In this document: positions 17,764 through 26,630 of the stretch, piece by piece
Layout of the letters: each line of letters opens with the position of its first letter
Numbering within the stretch: the first letter of the stretch is position 1
Origin: Candidatus Nanoarchaeia archaeon
Lineage (GTDB): Archaea > Nanobdellota > Nanobdellia > Woesearchaeales > SKIA01
Length of the DNA: 64,000 nucleotides
Assembly: GCA_028279685.1 (NCBI GenBank)
Contig: JANQNG010000031.1
Span: 124,001-188,000 of the forward strand
Direction: 5' to 3'
Notes under the pieces: model-generated
The model's input: the letters and a program-made list of their open reading frames with translations, nothing else
Database searches by the model: none
Told to the model about the DNA's origin: nothing
Made by a program: the position numbers and the translations under genes

Positions 17764-18183
17764 ATGAAATATTATATTGACACATGCATATGGCTTAATC
17801 TATTCAAGAAAGAAGGAGATCCATCAAAAGGAGTTCCTTACTGGGAGATAGCAGAAAGATTTATAGAAGAAGTAATTTCATTTGGGGATAAAATTTATTT
17901 TTCTGGTATCATACTTAAAGAGATAAAAAATAAACTTCCAGAAGAAAAATACGAAGAAAGCATTATTTATTTGAAAGAAAAATCATTAAAAATTAACTTA
18001 ATAGAAGATGACTATTCATTTGCTAGAAAACTAGAATCTGAATGGGAATATGAAATAGGCTTTTATGATTGTATTCATGTTGCAGTGTGCAAAAGATTAG
18101 AAATGATTTTAGTAACGAGAGATAAAGCACTCATCAAAGAAGCAAAGAAATATATTTCTGTAATTAGACCTGAGGAGTTATAA
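17764..18183 (+). CDS. PIN-domain protein
   Basis: 139 residues. PIN acidic residues are seen in YYIDTCIWLNLF (Asp), the Glu of SGIILKEIK, IGFYDCIHVAVCKRL (Asp) and ILVTRDKALI (Asp). Such proteins are usually VapC-type ribonuclease toxins. Unusually, its likely antitoxin (18178-18465) is convergent, with the 3' ends overlapping by 6 nt, instead of upstream in the same direction. Confidence 0.8.
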   Translation: MKYYIDTCIWLNLFKKEGDPSKGVPYWEIAERFIEEVISFGDKIYFSGIILKEIKNKLPEEKYEESIIYLKEKSLKINLIEDDYSFARKLESEWEYEIGFYDCIHVAVCKRLEMILVTRDKALIKEAKKYISVIRPEEL

Positions 18184-18465
18184 GTTGTTGACTTCTTCCA
18201 TTAATTTCTTATAATCATCAAAGCTCTTTATCTCTTTAGATAATTTCTTTCTTATTTCTCTAACCTCTTTTACAGAATCTCCTGTGTTTGGAATGATTCC
18301 TACCATACTTCTAATATCTTTTTCAATAACAAATCTCCTCACCGCATCACGAATAACATCAGATCTGTTGGCGTAAATTCCTTCTTTGACTAATTCATCC
18401 ATTCTTTTAATTAAGCCATGATTCATCCTGATTTGCATCGTTTCCATCACCATCGTAATGTTCAT
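18178..18465 (-). CDS. Ribbon-helix-helix antitoxin-like regulator
   Basis: 95 residues from ATG 18465, which has ATATTTAAAT (18478-18487) as a well-placed TATA box. The N-terminal TMQIRMNHGLIKRMDELV strand-helix and the following RSDVIRDAVRRFV helix are a textbook CopG/MetJ-type DNA-binding domain. The C-terminal tail (SFDDYKKLMEEV) would be the toxin-binding part. Its partner is probably the convergent PIN gene. Longer in-frame starts would run through the TATA region. Confidence 0.75.
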   Translation of the reverse strand: MNITMVMETMQIRMNHGLIKRMDELVKEGIYANRSDVIRDAVRRFVIEKDIRSMVGIIPNTGDSVKEVREIRKKLSKEIKSFDDYKKLMEEVNNL

Positions 18466-18573
18466 GTAATTGTTCTGATATTTAAATGTTTCGATTACAC
18501 AACCACTAGACATGCTCAAGTCAGCTATATAAACAACGCATGATATTCTTCAGTAAATCAATGAGGTGAAAAC

Positions 18574-19038
18574 ATGGATTATGAAATCAAGGAAAAAGAT
18601 GCGTTTACTGTTGTTGGTATGGAGATCAAAACCACTATGAAAGATGCTCCTAAGGATTGTAGCACAATCTGGGAGAAGTTTATGCCAAGGATGCATGAGA
18701 TCAAGAATCCAGTGCCGAAAGTAGCGTATGGTTTATGCAAGGATACTCCTGAGGAAGGATTTGATTTCAAATACTGGGCAGCATTAGAGGTAACTAAAGT
18801 AGAAGATGTTCCTGAAGGAATGGTTGAAGTAAATGTGCCAAAAGCAAAATATGCTGTATTCATCCATAAAGGAAAAATGTGTGATGTCGGCCAGACATGG
18901 GGAAAGATCTACTGTGAATGGTTCAAAGAATCTAAATACAAACCAGGACCAATTGGCTTCGAATACTGCGAAGAAGACAAGATCAAAGACATAGAGAATG
19001 TTGAAGTAGAGTTATGGTGTCAGATCGTGGATAAGTAA
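18574..19038 (+). CDS. GyrI-like small-molecule-binding domain protein
   Basis: 154 residues. DYEIKEKDAFTVVGMEIKTT is the typical first strand of the GyrI/SOUL/AraC effector-binding fold, and VPKAKYAVFIHKGKM...TWGKIYCEWF with the closing VELWCQIV strand match the second repeat. These proteins bind hydrophobic ligands, sometimes hydrolyse them or inhibit gyrase. No DNA-binding domain is attached. GAGGTG (18562-18567) is the ribosome binding site. Confidence 0.75.
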   Translation: MDYEIKEKDAFTVVGMEIKTTMKDAPKDCSTIWEKFMPRMHEIKNPVPKVAYGLCKDTPEEGFDFKYWAALEVTKVEDVPEGMVEVNVPKAKYAVFIHKGKMCDVGQTWGKIYCEWFKESKYKPGPIGFEYCEEDKIKDIENVEVELWCQIVDK

Positions 19039-19050
19039 AACTGTAAGAAG

Positions 19051-19143
19051 CATCACCTCCTAGCGAAGCCTTATTTTTATGATACGAAAACGCTAAAATC
19101 GTTTTGAAGGATTAAGTTAGGGTTCTGGCGGAGCGAGGTGATG
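19051..19143. repeat. Hairpin repeat, copy A
   Basis: Terminal arms CATCACCTC (19051-19059) and GAGGTGATG (19135-19143) are perfect. Inside is a second hairpin (AAAACG/CGTTTT, about 19087-19105). The words CTAGCGAAG, CGCTAAAATCG and GGAGCGAGG resemble those of copies at 50232-50334 and 52202-52301. It fills the gap between the GyrI-like gene and the Fic gene. Confidence 0.55.
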
Positions 19144-19161
19144 TGTTTTGTTAAATCAGCA

Positions 19162-19201
19162 CTTACCCTTTATTTTTTTATTTTAAAAAAGAAAGGGTAA
19201 A
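19162..19201. repeat. 40-bp palindromic direct repeat, left copy
   Basis: Identical to 20239-20278 except for one A/G difference. Each copy is itself a near-palindrome: TTACCCTTT at one end, AAAGGGTAA at the other, T-rich and A-rich centres. The two copies bracket only the Fic gene. This copy lies in the promoter region of that gene, the other directly after its stop. Confidence 0.85.
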
Positions 19202-19232
19202 ATTTATAAACTATTAGAACTTACCAACCCAT

Positions 19233-20237
19233 ATGGTCTACATATATAGAAAGACAATCGGAAAAAAGGATTATTATTACTTACGTGCTTCTATAAATAA
19301 GAATGGAAAGAAAGTAACAAAGGATGTCGCATATCTTGGAAATAATTCATCAAAATTAGCATCAAAAATAGAAAGCCTTCCATCAAAATATTCTAAAGAA
19401 ATACGCAAGTCATACAAAACAATAAAGAAATTCATAGAAATCAACCATTATCTTGAAAAAATAAAGGAATACAAACTTAAGAAAAACCCATTTTTTACTA
19501 AAAAAGAGCTTGAGAATATTGAAGCATGTTCATATCACTGGAATCATGTATTCGGAAAATTACATACTTTAACAAAATGGGAGATACTTAAGAATTTTGT
19601 AATAGAATTTGCGTTTCATACAACATCAATAGAAGGCAATACAATAACTCTAAAAGAAGCGCAATCTTTGCTTACTGAACAATTGACTCCGAAAAATAAA
19701 ACTCTTCGTGAAGTATTTGATCTCCAGAATACAGAAATAGTCTTCAAAAATTTATTCACAAGAAAAAATTCTAGAATCACCCATAATTTAATATGTGAAG
19801 TGCATGATAAACTGCTTAAAAACATAGATAACAGAAAAGGATATAGAACAGCAGATGTAAAGGTTTTCAAATCAAGATTTGAAGCAACTCCCTTCAAATA
19901 CATCAAAACAGATATAGATATATTGTTAGACTGGTACAGAAAAAATCAAGCATTGCATCCAATAGTTCTTGCTACCCTATTCCACCACAAAATAGAAAAA
20001 ATACATCCTTTCTTTGATGGAAATGGCAGAACTGGAAGAATGCTGATGAATTTCATACTTGTGAAGAAAGGATATCCTCCAATAATAATAAAAAACGAGA
20101 ATAGATCAAAATATCTCTCTCTTCTGAACAAAGCAGACAAATCAGATCTTAACAGCTCAGATACAGTACATTACAAAGATTTAGTATCCTTTGTCATATC
20201 TGAGCATGAATCGAGCTATTGGAATATCTTTTTATAA
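19233..20237 (+). CDS. Fic-domain protein
   Basis: 334 residues. The Fic core motif HPFFDGNGRTGR is complete, including the catalytic His, so AMP or another nucleotide-like group can be transferred to target hydroxyls. Upstream, TTSIEGNT matches the class II inhibitory helix ((S/T)xxxE(G/N)), so the activity is probably self-restrained. The first 90 residues (VYIYRKTIGKKDYYYLRASI) form a domain shared with the second Fic protein at 26599-27483. AATTTATAAAC (19201-19211) is a TATA box suited to a leaderless ATG 19233. The gene is exactly flanked by 40-bp palindromic direct repeats, which suggests a mobile or regulated cassette. Confidence 0.9.
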   Translation: MVYIYRKTIGKKDYYYLRASINKNGKKVTKDVAYLGNNSSKLASKIESLPSKYSKEIRKSYKTIKKFIEINHYLEKIKEYKLKKNPFFTKKELENIEACSYHWNHVFGKLHTLTKWEILKNFVIEFAFHTTSIEGNTITLKEAQSLLTEQLTPKNKTLREVFDLQNTEIVFKNLFTRKNSRITHNLICEVHDKLLKNIDNRKGYRTADVKVFKSRFEATPFKYIKTDIDILLDWYRKNQALHPIVLATLFHHKIEKIHPFFDGNGRTGRMLMNFILVKKGYPPIIIKNENRSKYLSLLNKADKSDLNSSDTVHYKDLVSFVISEHESSYWNIFL

Positions 20238-20238
20238 T

Positions 20239-20278
20239 CTTACCCTTTATTTTTTTATTTTGAAAAAGAAAGGGTAAA
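20239..20278. repeat. 40-bp palindromic direct repeat, right copy
   Basis: Second copy of the element at 19162-19201, beginning one base after the Fic stop codon. On the minus strand an open stretch (about 20247-20395) without a convincing start reads into this repeat. It could be a remnant of an older gene; I do not annotate it. Confidence 0.85.
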
Positions 20279-20430
20279 TAAGTTGGCCCATAAAAGCTTT
20301 CTTTATGTTTTCTGAATGCTCATGGCATTTCATTTTGGCTTTCATCTTGTGCTCCCAATAATCGATGTTTGCTTTAGCCAGGAAGAAGCTGAGAATTACT
20401 TAGATTGAGTTAATTTCTTCAACAATTTTA

Positions 20431-21387
20431 TTAATCAGGCAGATAATTGAATGCCAACTCTTCATAGAATTTCAATAAATATTTGTTTTTTATTATACTT
20501 CCAAATCTGTCCAATAACTCTTTTAGAAAATCAAGATATTGCTCTTCAGACGCAACATGCATTTCAATCTCTATATCATCCCCTCCAAAGTATTTATCAG
20601 TGTAAATGATGAAGTTTTTAGATCCTATGAATCCAAAGAAATTATTCATATCTTGTTCATTATAATTTCTAAAATTGAGATGCAGTTTATAGTATTTATA
20701 ACCCATCAAATTCGTGTCTATAAATAACCTATATCCTAATATAGCCTCTTTATCTTCCAATTCCTTAATTCTTTTCTTCACTGTGTTGATGCTTAAATTT
20801 GTTTTTTCAGCGATATTAACAATGTTCATCATTGCATTATTTGATAATATCCTTAAGATAGCATGATCTTTCTCATCGAGATCTATTTTTTTATATCGTA
20901 ATATCTTATCTTGGATCTCTCTTTTATTATTAACAAGATAATCTTTCTTATAATGCCGTATCTCAGATAATACTCCAACTTTCTTTTCTTCAATTATAGA
21001 ACTGAACTTAAGCATAAGTTCTTTTTCAATTGTTTCAAACTCAAAAATATTATCCAATGCAATCACAAAGTTCAAATCATGTCTTCCAATCATTTTGAAA
21101 AACCACATGATTCCTTTTTGATTCCTGATATGATCCACTAAGTCTTGCTCTTGATTTTTAGTGTAATTACATAATTTTAGAACAACCTTAATACTGTATT
21201 TTCCAAGCGCAAAAAGATTTATTTCTGTAAACGTTCCTTTTATGATCCCTTCTTTCTTCAAACGTTCAAATCTATACAATGCAACATTTCTTGATATCCT
21301 AAGCTTTTTCGCAATAACTGCTAAAGGAGTTCTACAGTTCAAATCTAACCCATAGAGAAGCTTTCTATCAACTAGATCCAATTCCAT
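20431..21387 (-). CDS. Double-domain Lrp/AsnC-type regulator
   Basis: 318 residues. Helix-turn-helix units are at about residues 3-55 (DRKLLYGLDLNCRTPLAVIA) and 170-225 (DHAILRILSNNAMMNIVNIA), each with a RAM-like half behind it. Divergent from a small membrane-anchored protein at 21494. The promoter region is extremely AT-rich with TATTTATATA immediately upstream of the ATG. Confidence 0.88.
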   Translation of the reverse strand: MELDLVDRKLLYGLDLNCRTPLAVIAKKLRISRNVALYRFERLKKEGIIKGTFTEINLFALGKYSIKVVLKLCNYTKNQEQDLVDHIRNQKGIMWFFKMIGRHDLNFVIALDNIFEFETIEKELMLKFSSIIEEKKVGVLSEIRHYKKDYLVNNKREIQDKILRYKKIDLDEKDHAILRILSNNAMMNIVNIAEKTNLSINTVKKRIKELEDKEAILGYRLFIDTNLMGYKYYKLHLNFRNYNEQDMNNFFGFIGSKNFIIYTDKYFGGDDIEIEMHVASEEQYLDFLKELLDRFGSIIKNKYLLKFYEELAFNYLPD

Positions 21388-21400
21388 AAATATAGATTAT

Positions 21401-21446
21401 TATCAATATTTATATATTTTTTGATTGTTTGTTAAAAATATTGATA
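21401..21446. promoter_or_regulatory. 11-bp inverted repeat in the 21387/21494 divergent region
   Basis: Perfect arms TATCAATATTT (21401-21411) and AAATATTGATA (21436-21446), 24 nt apart, centred between the two start codons. Spacing of about 35 bp between half-site starts would place both on nearby helical faces, as Lrp octamers prefer. Candidate operator. Confidence 0.5.
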
Positions 21447-21493
21447 GCAAATCTTATATTACTGTTAATATTCTTATCATTTAGTGATGACAA

Positions 21494-21934
21494 ATGATGA
21501 AGGACTTTATGCCGGAAAAAAATTACAGGAGAAACTTCATGACAGAGCTAGTGGATAACATTAAGCCGTTAGGCATTATCTCAAGTGTACTTTTGTTAAT
21601 GGGTTTGAGCGTATATAGTTGTTTCAAAATAGAATCTTTGCTTCCCGATCCAGAATATAAACCAGATAATATAAGATATGGGCTTACGCCAGTCGTTGGA
21701 AAAACAATGTGTCCTGTTGATGCAGCAATACATGATAGAAACAAGGATGGAAAAGTTGATGAAATATATTATATGAGACCATTATTTGCAACGCCTGAAT
21801 TAATTAAAGAAAAACCAAAATATTATGATAGTTACAAAACAAAAACTATGACTCATGGAATCCAAGAGCTTGCACAAGAAATCCATAACAAACAAATGGA
21901 ATTAGTAGATTCAATGTATGTTTATTTCGATTGA
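21494..21934 (+). CDS. Membrane-anchored protein with EF-hand-like loop
   Basis: 146 residues. One hydrophobic helix near residues 26-44 (PLGIISSVLLLMGLSVYSC) anchors it. The exported part carries DRNKDGKVDEI, a dockerin/EF-hand-like calcium loop. A Cys after the helix (VYSC) could be a lipobox variant, but it is preceded by a long N-terminus, so a signal anchor is more likely. No family recognised. It shares a promoter region with an Lrp-type regulator. Confidence 0.55.
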   Translation: MMKDFMPEKNYRRNFMTELVDNIKPLGIISSVLLLMGLSVYSCFKIESLLPDPEYKPDNIRYGLTPVVGKTMCPVDAAIHDRNKDGKVDEIYYMRPLFATPELIKEKPKYYDSYKTKTMTHGIQELAQEIHNKQMELVDSMYVYFD

Positions 21935-21980
21935 ATTAGCTTCCTTAGAATTTCATTGAGATTTACTGATGTCTGGTTTT

Positions 21981-22382
21981 TTATTTCTTTTTTCTTAATA
22001 CAAGCACTAACCATGTTATAAATGATGCAAGTGTTGTTAGTAAGAATCCAATCACAACAAAAAGATATATTGCTATTGGCCACTTATTACCTAGAACATT
22101 AGTTGCAGCGTAGTAAAAGCTTAGTATGACATTAATGACAATTGTTATTAATAAGCCATATCTAAAAACACCAAATGCTAGCTTAATTTTCTCATAATAT
22201 TTATCATCTTTTAGAATTTTTACAAATAAATAACCTGTAAATATTGTTGGTAATACAAATAATAGAATAGGTAATAGCCCATCGTCACTTCCTTCATCAA
22301 TCATATCAATCGCACTAATTAAAATAATTATTATTCCTAATAATGAAATAACCCCCAATAATATTTGAATAAATCTTTTCAT
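21981..22382 (-). CDS. Small membrane protein, four helices
   Basis: 133 residues with four hydrophobic segments (IQILLGVISLLGIIIILISA, LLPILLFVLPTIFTGYLFV, YGLLITIVINVILSFYY, IAIYLFVVIGFLLTTLASF) and a basic C-terminus. No family recognised. It lies 18 nt downstream of gatE on the same strand and may be transcribed with it. Confidence 0.55.
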   Translation of the reverse strand: MKRFIQILLGVISLLGIIIILISAIDMIDEGSDDGLLPILLFVLPTIFTGYLFVKILKDDKYYEKIKLAFGVFRYGLLITIVINVILSFYYAATNVLGNKWPIAIYLFVVIGFLLTTLASFITWLVLVLRKKK

Positions 22383-22400
22383 ATTAAACCCTTTTACGTC

Positions 22401-23810
22401 TTAATTATTTATATATTTTCTTAATATCTCATTAACCTTCTTCCCATCTGCCTTTCCCTGGAAGTGAGCCATGCATTTACCCATCAAAGCACCCATGGGA
22501 GCTCCTTGGTTTTCGGAAATAATCTTCTTAATTGCTTCTTCCATAGCGGAATCGTCCATGGGTTTGTAATCTTCGAAGTTTATCTGCTCTCCTTTGATAT
22601 GCTTTGCCATGATCTCTTCAACAGCAGAAACACTAATCTCATTATTATTCAATTTCTCCAGAATAATCATAATAAAATCAGTATAATCAGTGGTATGTAC
22701 ATGCTCATATTTCTTGCTCATAACATTTCCTAAATTAAGCACATACTCTGCCACTAAAACTGGCTTCAAATTTGGAAATTTCGACATTAACTCATTGAAG
22801 TTAATATTTTTCTTCACTAATTGCCTTGCCAGATCTTCTGAGATGCTATGCCTTTCAGCTAATCCTTTTATTTTATCGTCGAGCAGTTCAGGCAATGCAA
22901 CATCCAAATCAAGAACAAATGATGGAATGTCCGTTTCAGGATACATACGTGCAGCACCAGGCATCGGTCTAAGATACGTTGTCTTCATCTCATTCACATC
23001 TGCATTTCTGACATGGGGTCCTTTCTTTTCAACTTCATCTATCTGTCTTTGTACTTCAACATCAATAATAGCAGGAATCTGTTTCAACTCCTGAAATCCT
23101 TTAATCTCGACACGATAACCATCTTTGATACTGACATTGACATCTTGTCTTATCGAACCGATACCTCTTCTACAAGCACCAGTACTACGTAAAATCATTC
23201 CTAACTTTGCAGCTACTTCCTTGCATTCTTCTGCTGAACTAATATCTGGAGCCGTTGCTATCTCCAAAAGTGGAATTCCTAAACGAGATAAATTATAGGT
23301 ATCTAATTCTGAAGTTCGTTCAATAGCTTGTGCAGATTCTTCTTCAAGACATAATGACTCTACACCTATTTTTCGACCATTCACTTCAACAAAGCCATCG
23401 TAGCCAATCAGCATTGTTCTTTGGAAACCAGAAACATTCGAACCATCGATAACCACTTTTCGCATCACTTCAACTTGATCAACAATTTTCATATTCAATA
23501 ATTTAGCAACAATTACTGCTGTCCTTACAGCATCTTTATTTACAGGAGCAGGAGGCTCCTCATCCATTTCCACCAAACAAGTAGCATCATGATATCCTTG
23601 ATACAAAAACTCCTTCTGTTTTTTCTCCTCAAACTCAGCTGCCTTATCTCGATCTCCTGTTTCTGAAGCACTCACTCGTAATCTTCGTTTAAAGGTAAAA
23701 TCAGGATTGTCCTTTTTGATAACACTAGGACAATTGCAAAATAATTTATGGCCCTCTAGCTGCTGATGGATCTCGATACCGCATTTAAAGCCTAATTCCT
23801 CATAATTCAT
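22401..23810 (-). CDS. gatE: Glu-tRNA(Gln) amidotransferase, GatE/GatB-type subunit
   Basis: Kinase/amidotransferase subunit that converts Glu-tRNA(Gln) to Gln-tRNA(Gln) with ammonia from GatD. Start taken at ATG 23810, about 20-25 nt below CATATAAATAG; two codons upstream is a second ATG. 469 residues. GFKCGIEIHQQLEGHKLFCN, MRKVVIDGSNVSGFQRTML and RPMPGAARMYPETDIPS are GatE-type blocks. The C-terminal YqeY-like tail (GAPMGALMGKCMAHFQGKAD) is present. GatE is usually about 620 residues with an AspRS-like GAD insert between these blocks; that insert is missing, so the size is GatB-like. GatD is not in the window. Confidence 0.85.
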   Translation of the reverse strand: MNYEELGFKCGIEIHQQLEGHKLFCNCPSVIKKDNPDFTFKRRLRVSASETGDRDKAAEFEEKKQKEFLYQGYHDATCLVEMDEEPPAPVNKDAVRTAVIVAKLLNMKIVDQVEVMRKVVIDGSNVSGFQRTMLIGYDGFVEVNGRKIGVESLCLEEESAQAIERTSELDTYNLSRLGIPLLEIATAPDISSAEECKEVAAKLGMILRSTGACRRGIGSIRQDVNVSIKDGYRVEIKGFQELKQIPAIIDVEVQRQIDEVEKKGPHVRNADVNEMKTTYLRPMPGAARMYPETDIPSFVLDLDVALPELLDDKIKGLAERHSISEDLARQLVKKNINFNELMSKFPNLKPVLVAEYVLNLGNVMSKKYEHVHTTDYTDFIMIILEKLNNNEISVSAVEEIMAKHIKGEQINFEDYKPMDDSAMEEAIKKIISENQGAPMGALMGKCMAHFQGKADGKKVNEILRKYINN

Positions 23811-23828
23811 ACACAAGAAAAGATAAGA

Positions 23829-25007
23829 CTATTTATATGCTTTATTGCTCTGAGGGCTTGCTATCCTCAAAATAACCATATATACAAGTATAATTCCAGC
23901 CAATATCAAGAACGCCAATTGCATCGAAATCAATTTAGTAATATATCCTACAATAGGAAAGAGCATAACCGCACCAATGTTATCACCCATGTTTCTTATA
24001 GAAAGCAAAGTAGCACGATGGCTTGTTGGAATATTTTTATTCATATAGTGATTCAAAACCACTTGAGAAAACCCTGCAGCTAACGGAATGAAATAATAGA
24101 ATAGCAGCCCGACATATTTAATCATAAATGACATGCAGAAAATTGAAGCAAAAATCATTATTTCCATAAGTAATAACGAACCTTCTTGTCCTAATTTTTC
24201 TTCCAATTTATATGCAATTTTTGAAGTATACGCCATTAGTAGCGAAGAGATAAATGAAACAGCACCTATTAGAAAGATAGGAATAGCAATCAGTTCAAAA
24301 TATGCAGATGACATCGAAAATCCTATACTTGCTCCTGCTGCTAGAGGAACAGAAAAAAAGATAAGGTATTTGATAAAGTTGCTTTTCTTTACATAAGCAA
24401 TTCCCTCTTTGAGATGCTTCCATGAATTGCTGAATGTCATTTTTTTCTGAGTTGTATATGGTTCCTTCAGGAAGAAAGTAAGAATGAATCCTATAGTAAT
24501 ACATGGAAGAGTTGCGTATGCAGGAAGTTTATAGTGGACTGAAAAGAGAAATGCTCCTATGATAAAGACGAATGCTCCAAATACATTCGTTATGGTCGCC
24601 ATCAATCCAGATATTTTCTTATGTTCTTTTTCTCTTCCTAATTTCTTCAGTGTATCGTATAGTAAAGCTTGATTTGTTCCTGAACTGAGACTGACACCCA
24701 GCCCACTGAACATTTTAGCAACGAGAAATGCTGCAAATCCATTGAAGAATGCAACAAGACATATTTCTATTACATACATGAATCTTGAAAGCAGCAATGT
24801 TTTCTTCTTACCAAGCAGATCAGCGACAACTCCTGAAGGAACTTCAAGCAATAAGGTAGAAAGTGCAAACACCGCCATAATAATGGCGAATTGCTCGATA
24901 GGAACCTGGGATGCTATATAGAACAATGCTAAAACAGGAATAAAGAATCTTCCCCACATCAATGCTCCAATAACGTACAGCAAAGGAATATTTCTTTTGA
25001 GAGACAT
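23829..25007 (-). CDS. MFS transporter
   Basis: 392 residues and about twelve hydrophobic helices. Between helices 2 and 3 is the MFS motif GVVADLLGKKKTLLLSR (GxxaDrxGrk), and after helix 4 SSGTNQALLYDTLKKLGREKE resembles the drug/metabolite group. Substrate unknown. It ends 18 nt before the gatE start; gatE has its own TATA box there. Confidence 0.85.
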   Translation of the reverse strand: MSLKRNIPLLYVIGALMWGRFFIPVLALFYIASQVPIEQFAIIMAVFALSTLLLEVPSGVVADLLGKKKTLLLSRFMYVIEICLVAFFNGFAAFLVAKMFSGLGVSLSSGTNQALLYDTLKKLGREKEHKKISGLMATITNVFGAFVFIIGAFLFSVHYKLPAYATLPCITIGFILTFFLKEPYTTQKKMTFSNSWKHLKEGIAYVKKSNFIKYLIFFSVPLAAGASIGFSMSSAYFELIAIPIFLIGAVSFISSLLMAYTSKIAYKLEEKLGQEGSLLLMEIMIFASIFCMSFMIKYVGLLFYYFIPLAAGFSQVVLNHYMNKNIPTSHRATLLSIRNMGDNIGAVMLFPIVGYITKLISMQLAFLILAGIILVYMVILRIASPQSNKAYK

Positions 25008-25079
25008 AGTTCATTTGCGATGATTATGTTTATAAATCTTCACAATAAAGCTTAAATACACTACACTTATTCTCGCTAT

Positions 25080-25751
25080 ATGACTAAAGTAAGTTTAACA
25101 CAGAGACTTGATACATTCCTTGTAAAATATAGACTACATCTTGAAAAAGTAAGAAAAGCTTCTGCCCAAGATCATCCAAGGCTTGCAAGTGAACTATTTG
25201 CGTTAACAGAAGAAGCAGGAATCCAAGAAGCAGTTGATGGTACAAACCCGATATTTGAAGTAGGAACAATACCTTACAAACTAGGTCCTAGATTAAGAGG
25301 TCCTGATTATTCTGAATGCCTGCAATCATCTAGTATGATTACAATACCTCATAAATCTGAGGATAATCCTCAAGATATAATGGTTTTGGAAGGATATCCA
25401 ATTATTTTTGACTTCATGACAAATGGTCCCCATTTAAATAAAGATGAAATGATCGAAGATTCTAAAAAAAGCATATATCTTATTGATGTTACTGAATATG
25501 GAGAGCTCAGAGTAACGGGTTCTGAAAGTTTAGATCGCGAATTTTTTATTGACGGTAAAGAGACAGGGATAATCTGCAGAGGCGCTGGTGTAAAAGATCG
25601 AATATACTCGTGCCTTATCAATCCATATATGGTTCTTCCAAATGGAAACCCCGGCGAAGAAGTCGATTCATTAAACAAATTCAAACCTCAATATTTTGGA
25701 AACGAGCCATTAGATGCCTTCTTAAAACATATTGATGTTGAAATATTATAA
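25080..25751 (+). CDS. Hypothetical protein, 223 aa; possible member of local family
   Basis: Not recognised. Soluble. It shares a layout with the proteins at 25824 and 28235: a helical N-terminus, then a strand block (PIFEVGTIPYKLG), and a C-terminal LDAFLKHIDVEIL helix-strand unit like LDMLIWHLGIKVQG and IDYLLKHLEIEMKG. Similarity elsewhere is weak, so membership is tentative. CTTAAATACAC (25050-25060) is a TATA box for a leaderless ATG 25080. Confidence 0.55.
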   Translation: MTKVSLTQRLDTFLVKYRLHLEKVRKASAQDHPRLASELFALTEEAGIQEAVDGTNPIFEVGTIPYKLGPRLRGPDYSECLQSSSMITIPHKSEDNPQDIMVLEGYPIIFDFMTNGPHLNKDEMIEDSKKSIYLIDVTEYGELRVTGSESLDREFFIDGKETGIICRGAGVKDRIYSCLINPYMVLPNGNPGEEVDSLNKFKPQYFGNEPLDAFLKHIDVEIL

Positions 25752-25823
25752 TTCAAGAAACCGCTTATAAAGAACTACCTTCTCAACAGTAACTATTAAA
25801 TACTACTATTTTATCCCATTCCC

Positions 25824-26630
25824 ATGCATAACTTCAACACATTCAATGACAGCATTGGATATTTAATGAATGCCTACAATTCATATTTAAAAGGATTGAA
25901 AGAAACAAAACCTAAACTTGCAGAGAAGGCTATAAAAGATATTAGAAAAGATTCCTGTTTAGAATTTGAAATAAATGATTCTCCTTTGCTTATTGGAGAC
26001 ATTTATACTAATGCATCATACGATCCTCACAATGAAAGAGTCAAGCATACCTGGGAAGGAAAAATTCACTTTTCAATCATTCATGCCGTTGATGAAAATA
26101 TTTGTCTTGATAACGAAATTTTAGAAAAGAATTCCAAAAAAATTTCAATATTCAAGCCAAGAGCAGCAAATATAGAAGAGCACGATGTATTACAAAACGA
26201 TGTATTTGACGGCAAACCATATTCTGGGAATCTTGTGCTAAGATTTGAACCCGGAATATATTTGGAGGAAACCCATCTATTTAATGGAGTTGAAGTCTTG
26301 TCAACAGATTATGGAAAATTTGACACCACAGAATATAATAGGAGTTGGGTTTTCAGAGAAAACAATAAGGGAATGTGTATGCTTTTGAATAATGGAAATG
26401 ATATTATTTCTAAGCCATTGGAAACAATAAATATGGATGGCATAGCAGTTACAAAGAAAGAAAAAGAGAGGTTTTCTCATCGCAACAGACGTATTTGCGG
26501 GGGACTCGATATGCTTATCTGGCACTTAGGAATAAAAGTACAAGGATATGTTCATATCGATCCATTATCAGAACAAGGAATAACATACGCAAATGAATTT
26601 AAGAATCAAAAAATCTCTGCACTTCCTTGA
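25824..26630 (+). CDS. Hypothetical protein, 268 aa, paralogue of 28235-28972
   Basis: Unknown family with a clear paralogue in this window. Matching blocks: SPLLIGDIYTNASYDPHNER, KHTWEGKIHFSIIHAVDEN, NLVLRFEPGIYLEE, LLNNGNDIISKPLETINM and the C-terminal GGLDMLIWHLGIKVQGYVH. No signal peptide or membrane helix. The strand-rich centre suggests a compact beta domain. The 3' end overlaps the convergent Fic gene by 32 bp. ACTATTAAATAC near 25792-25803 fits a leaderless start. Confidence 0.6.
   Translation: MHNFNTFNDSIGYLMNAYNSYLKGLKETKPKLAEKAIKDIRKDSCLEFEINDSPLLIGDIYTNASYDPHNERVKHTWEGKIHFSIIHAVDENICLDNEILEKNSKKISIFKPRAANIEEHDVLQNDVFDGKPYSGNLVLRFEPGIYLEETHLFNGVEVLSTDYGKFDTTEYNRSWVFRENNKGMCMLLNNGNDIISKPLETINMDGIAVTKKEKERFSHRNRRICGGLDMLIWHLGIKVQGYVHIDPLSEQGITYANEFKNQKISALP

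Noticed and set aside
19162-20278. CRISPR interpretation of the two 40-bp repeats
   Set aside because: Only two copies, separated by an intact 1-kb gene, and no cas genes nearby.
20280-20400. Minus-strand open stretch after the Fic gene
   Set aside because: About 48 codons without a convincing start or ribosome binding site; too weak to annotate.
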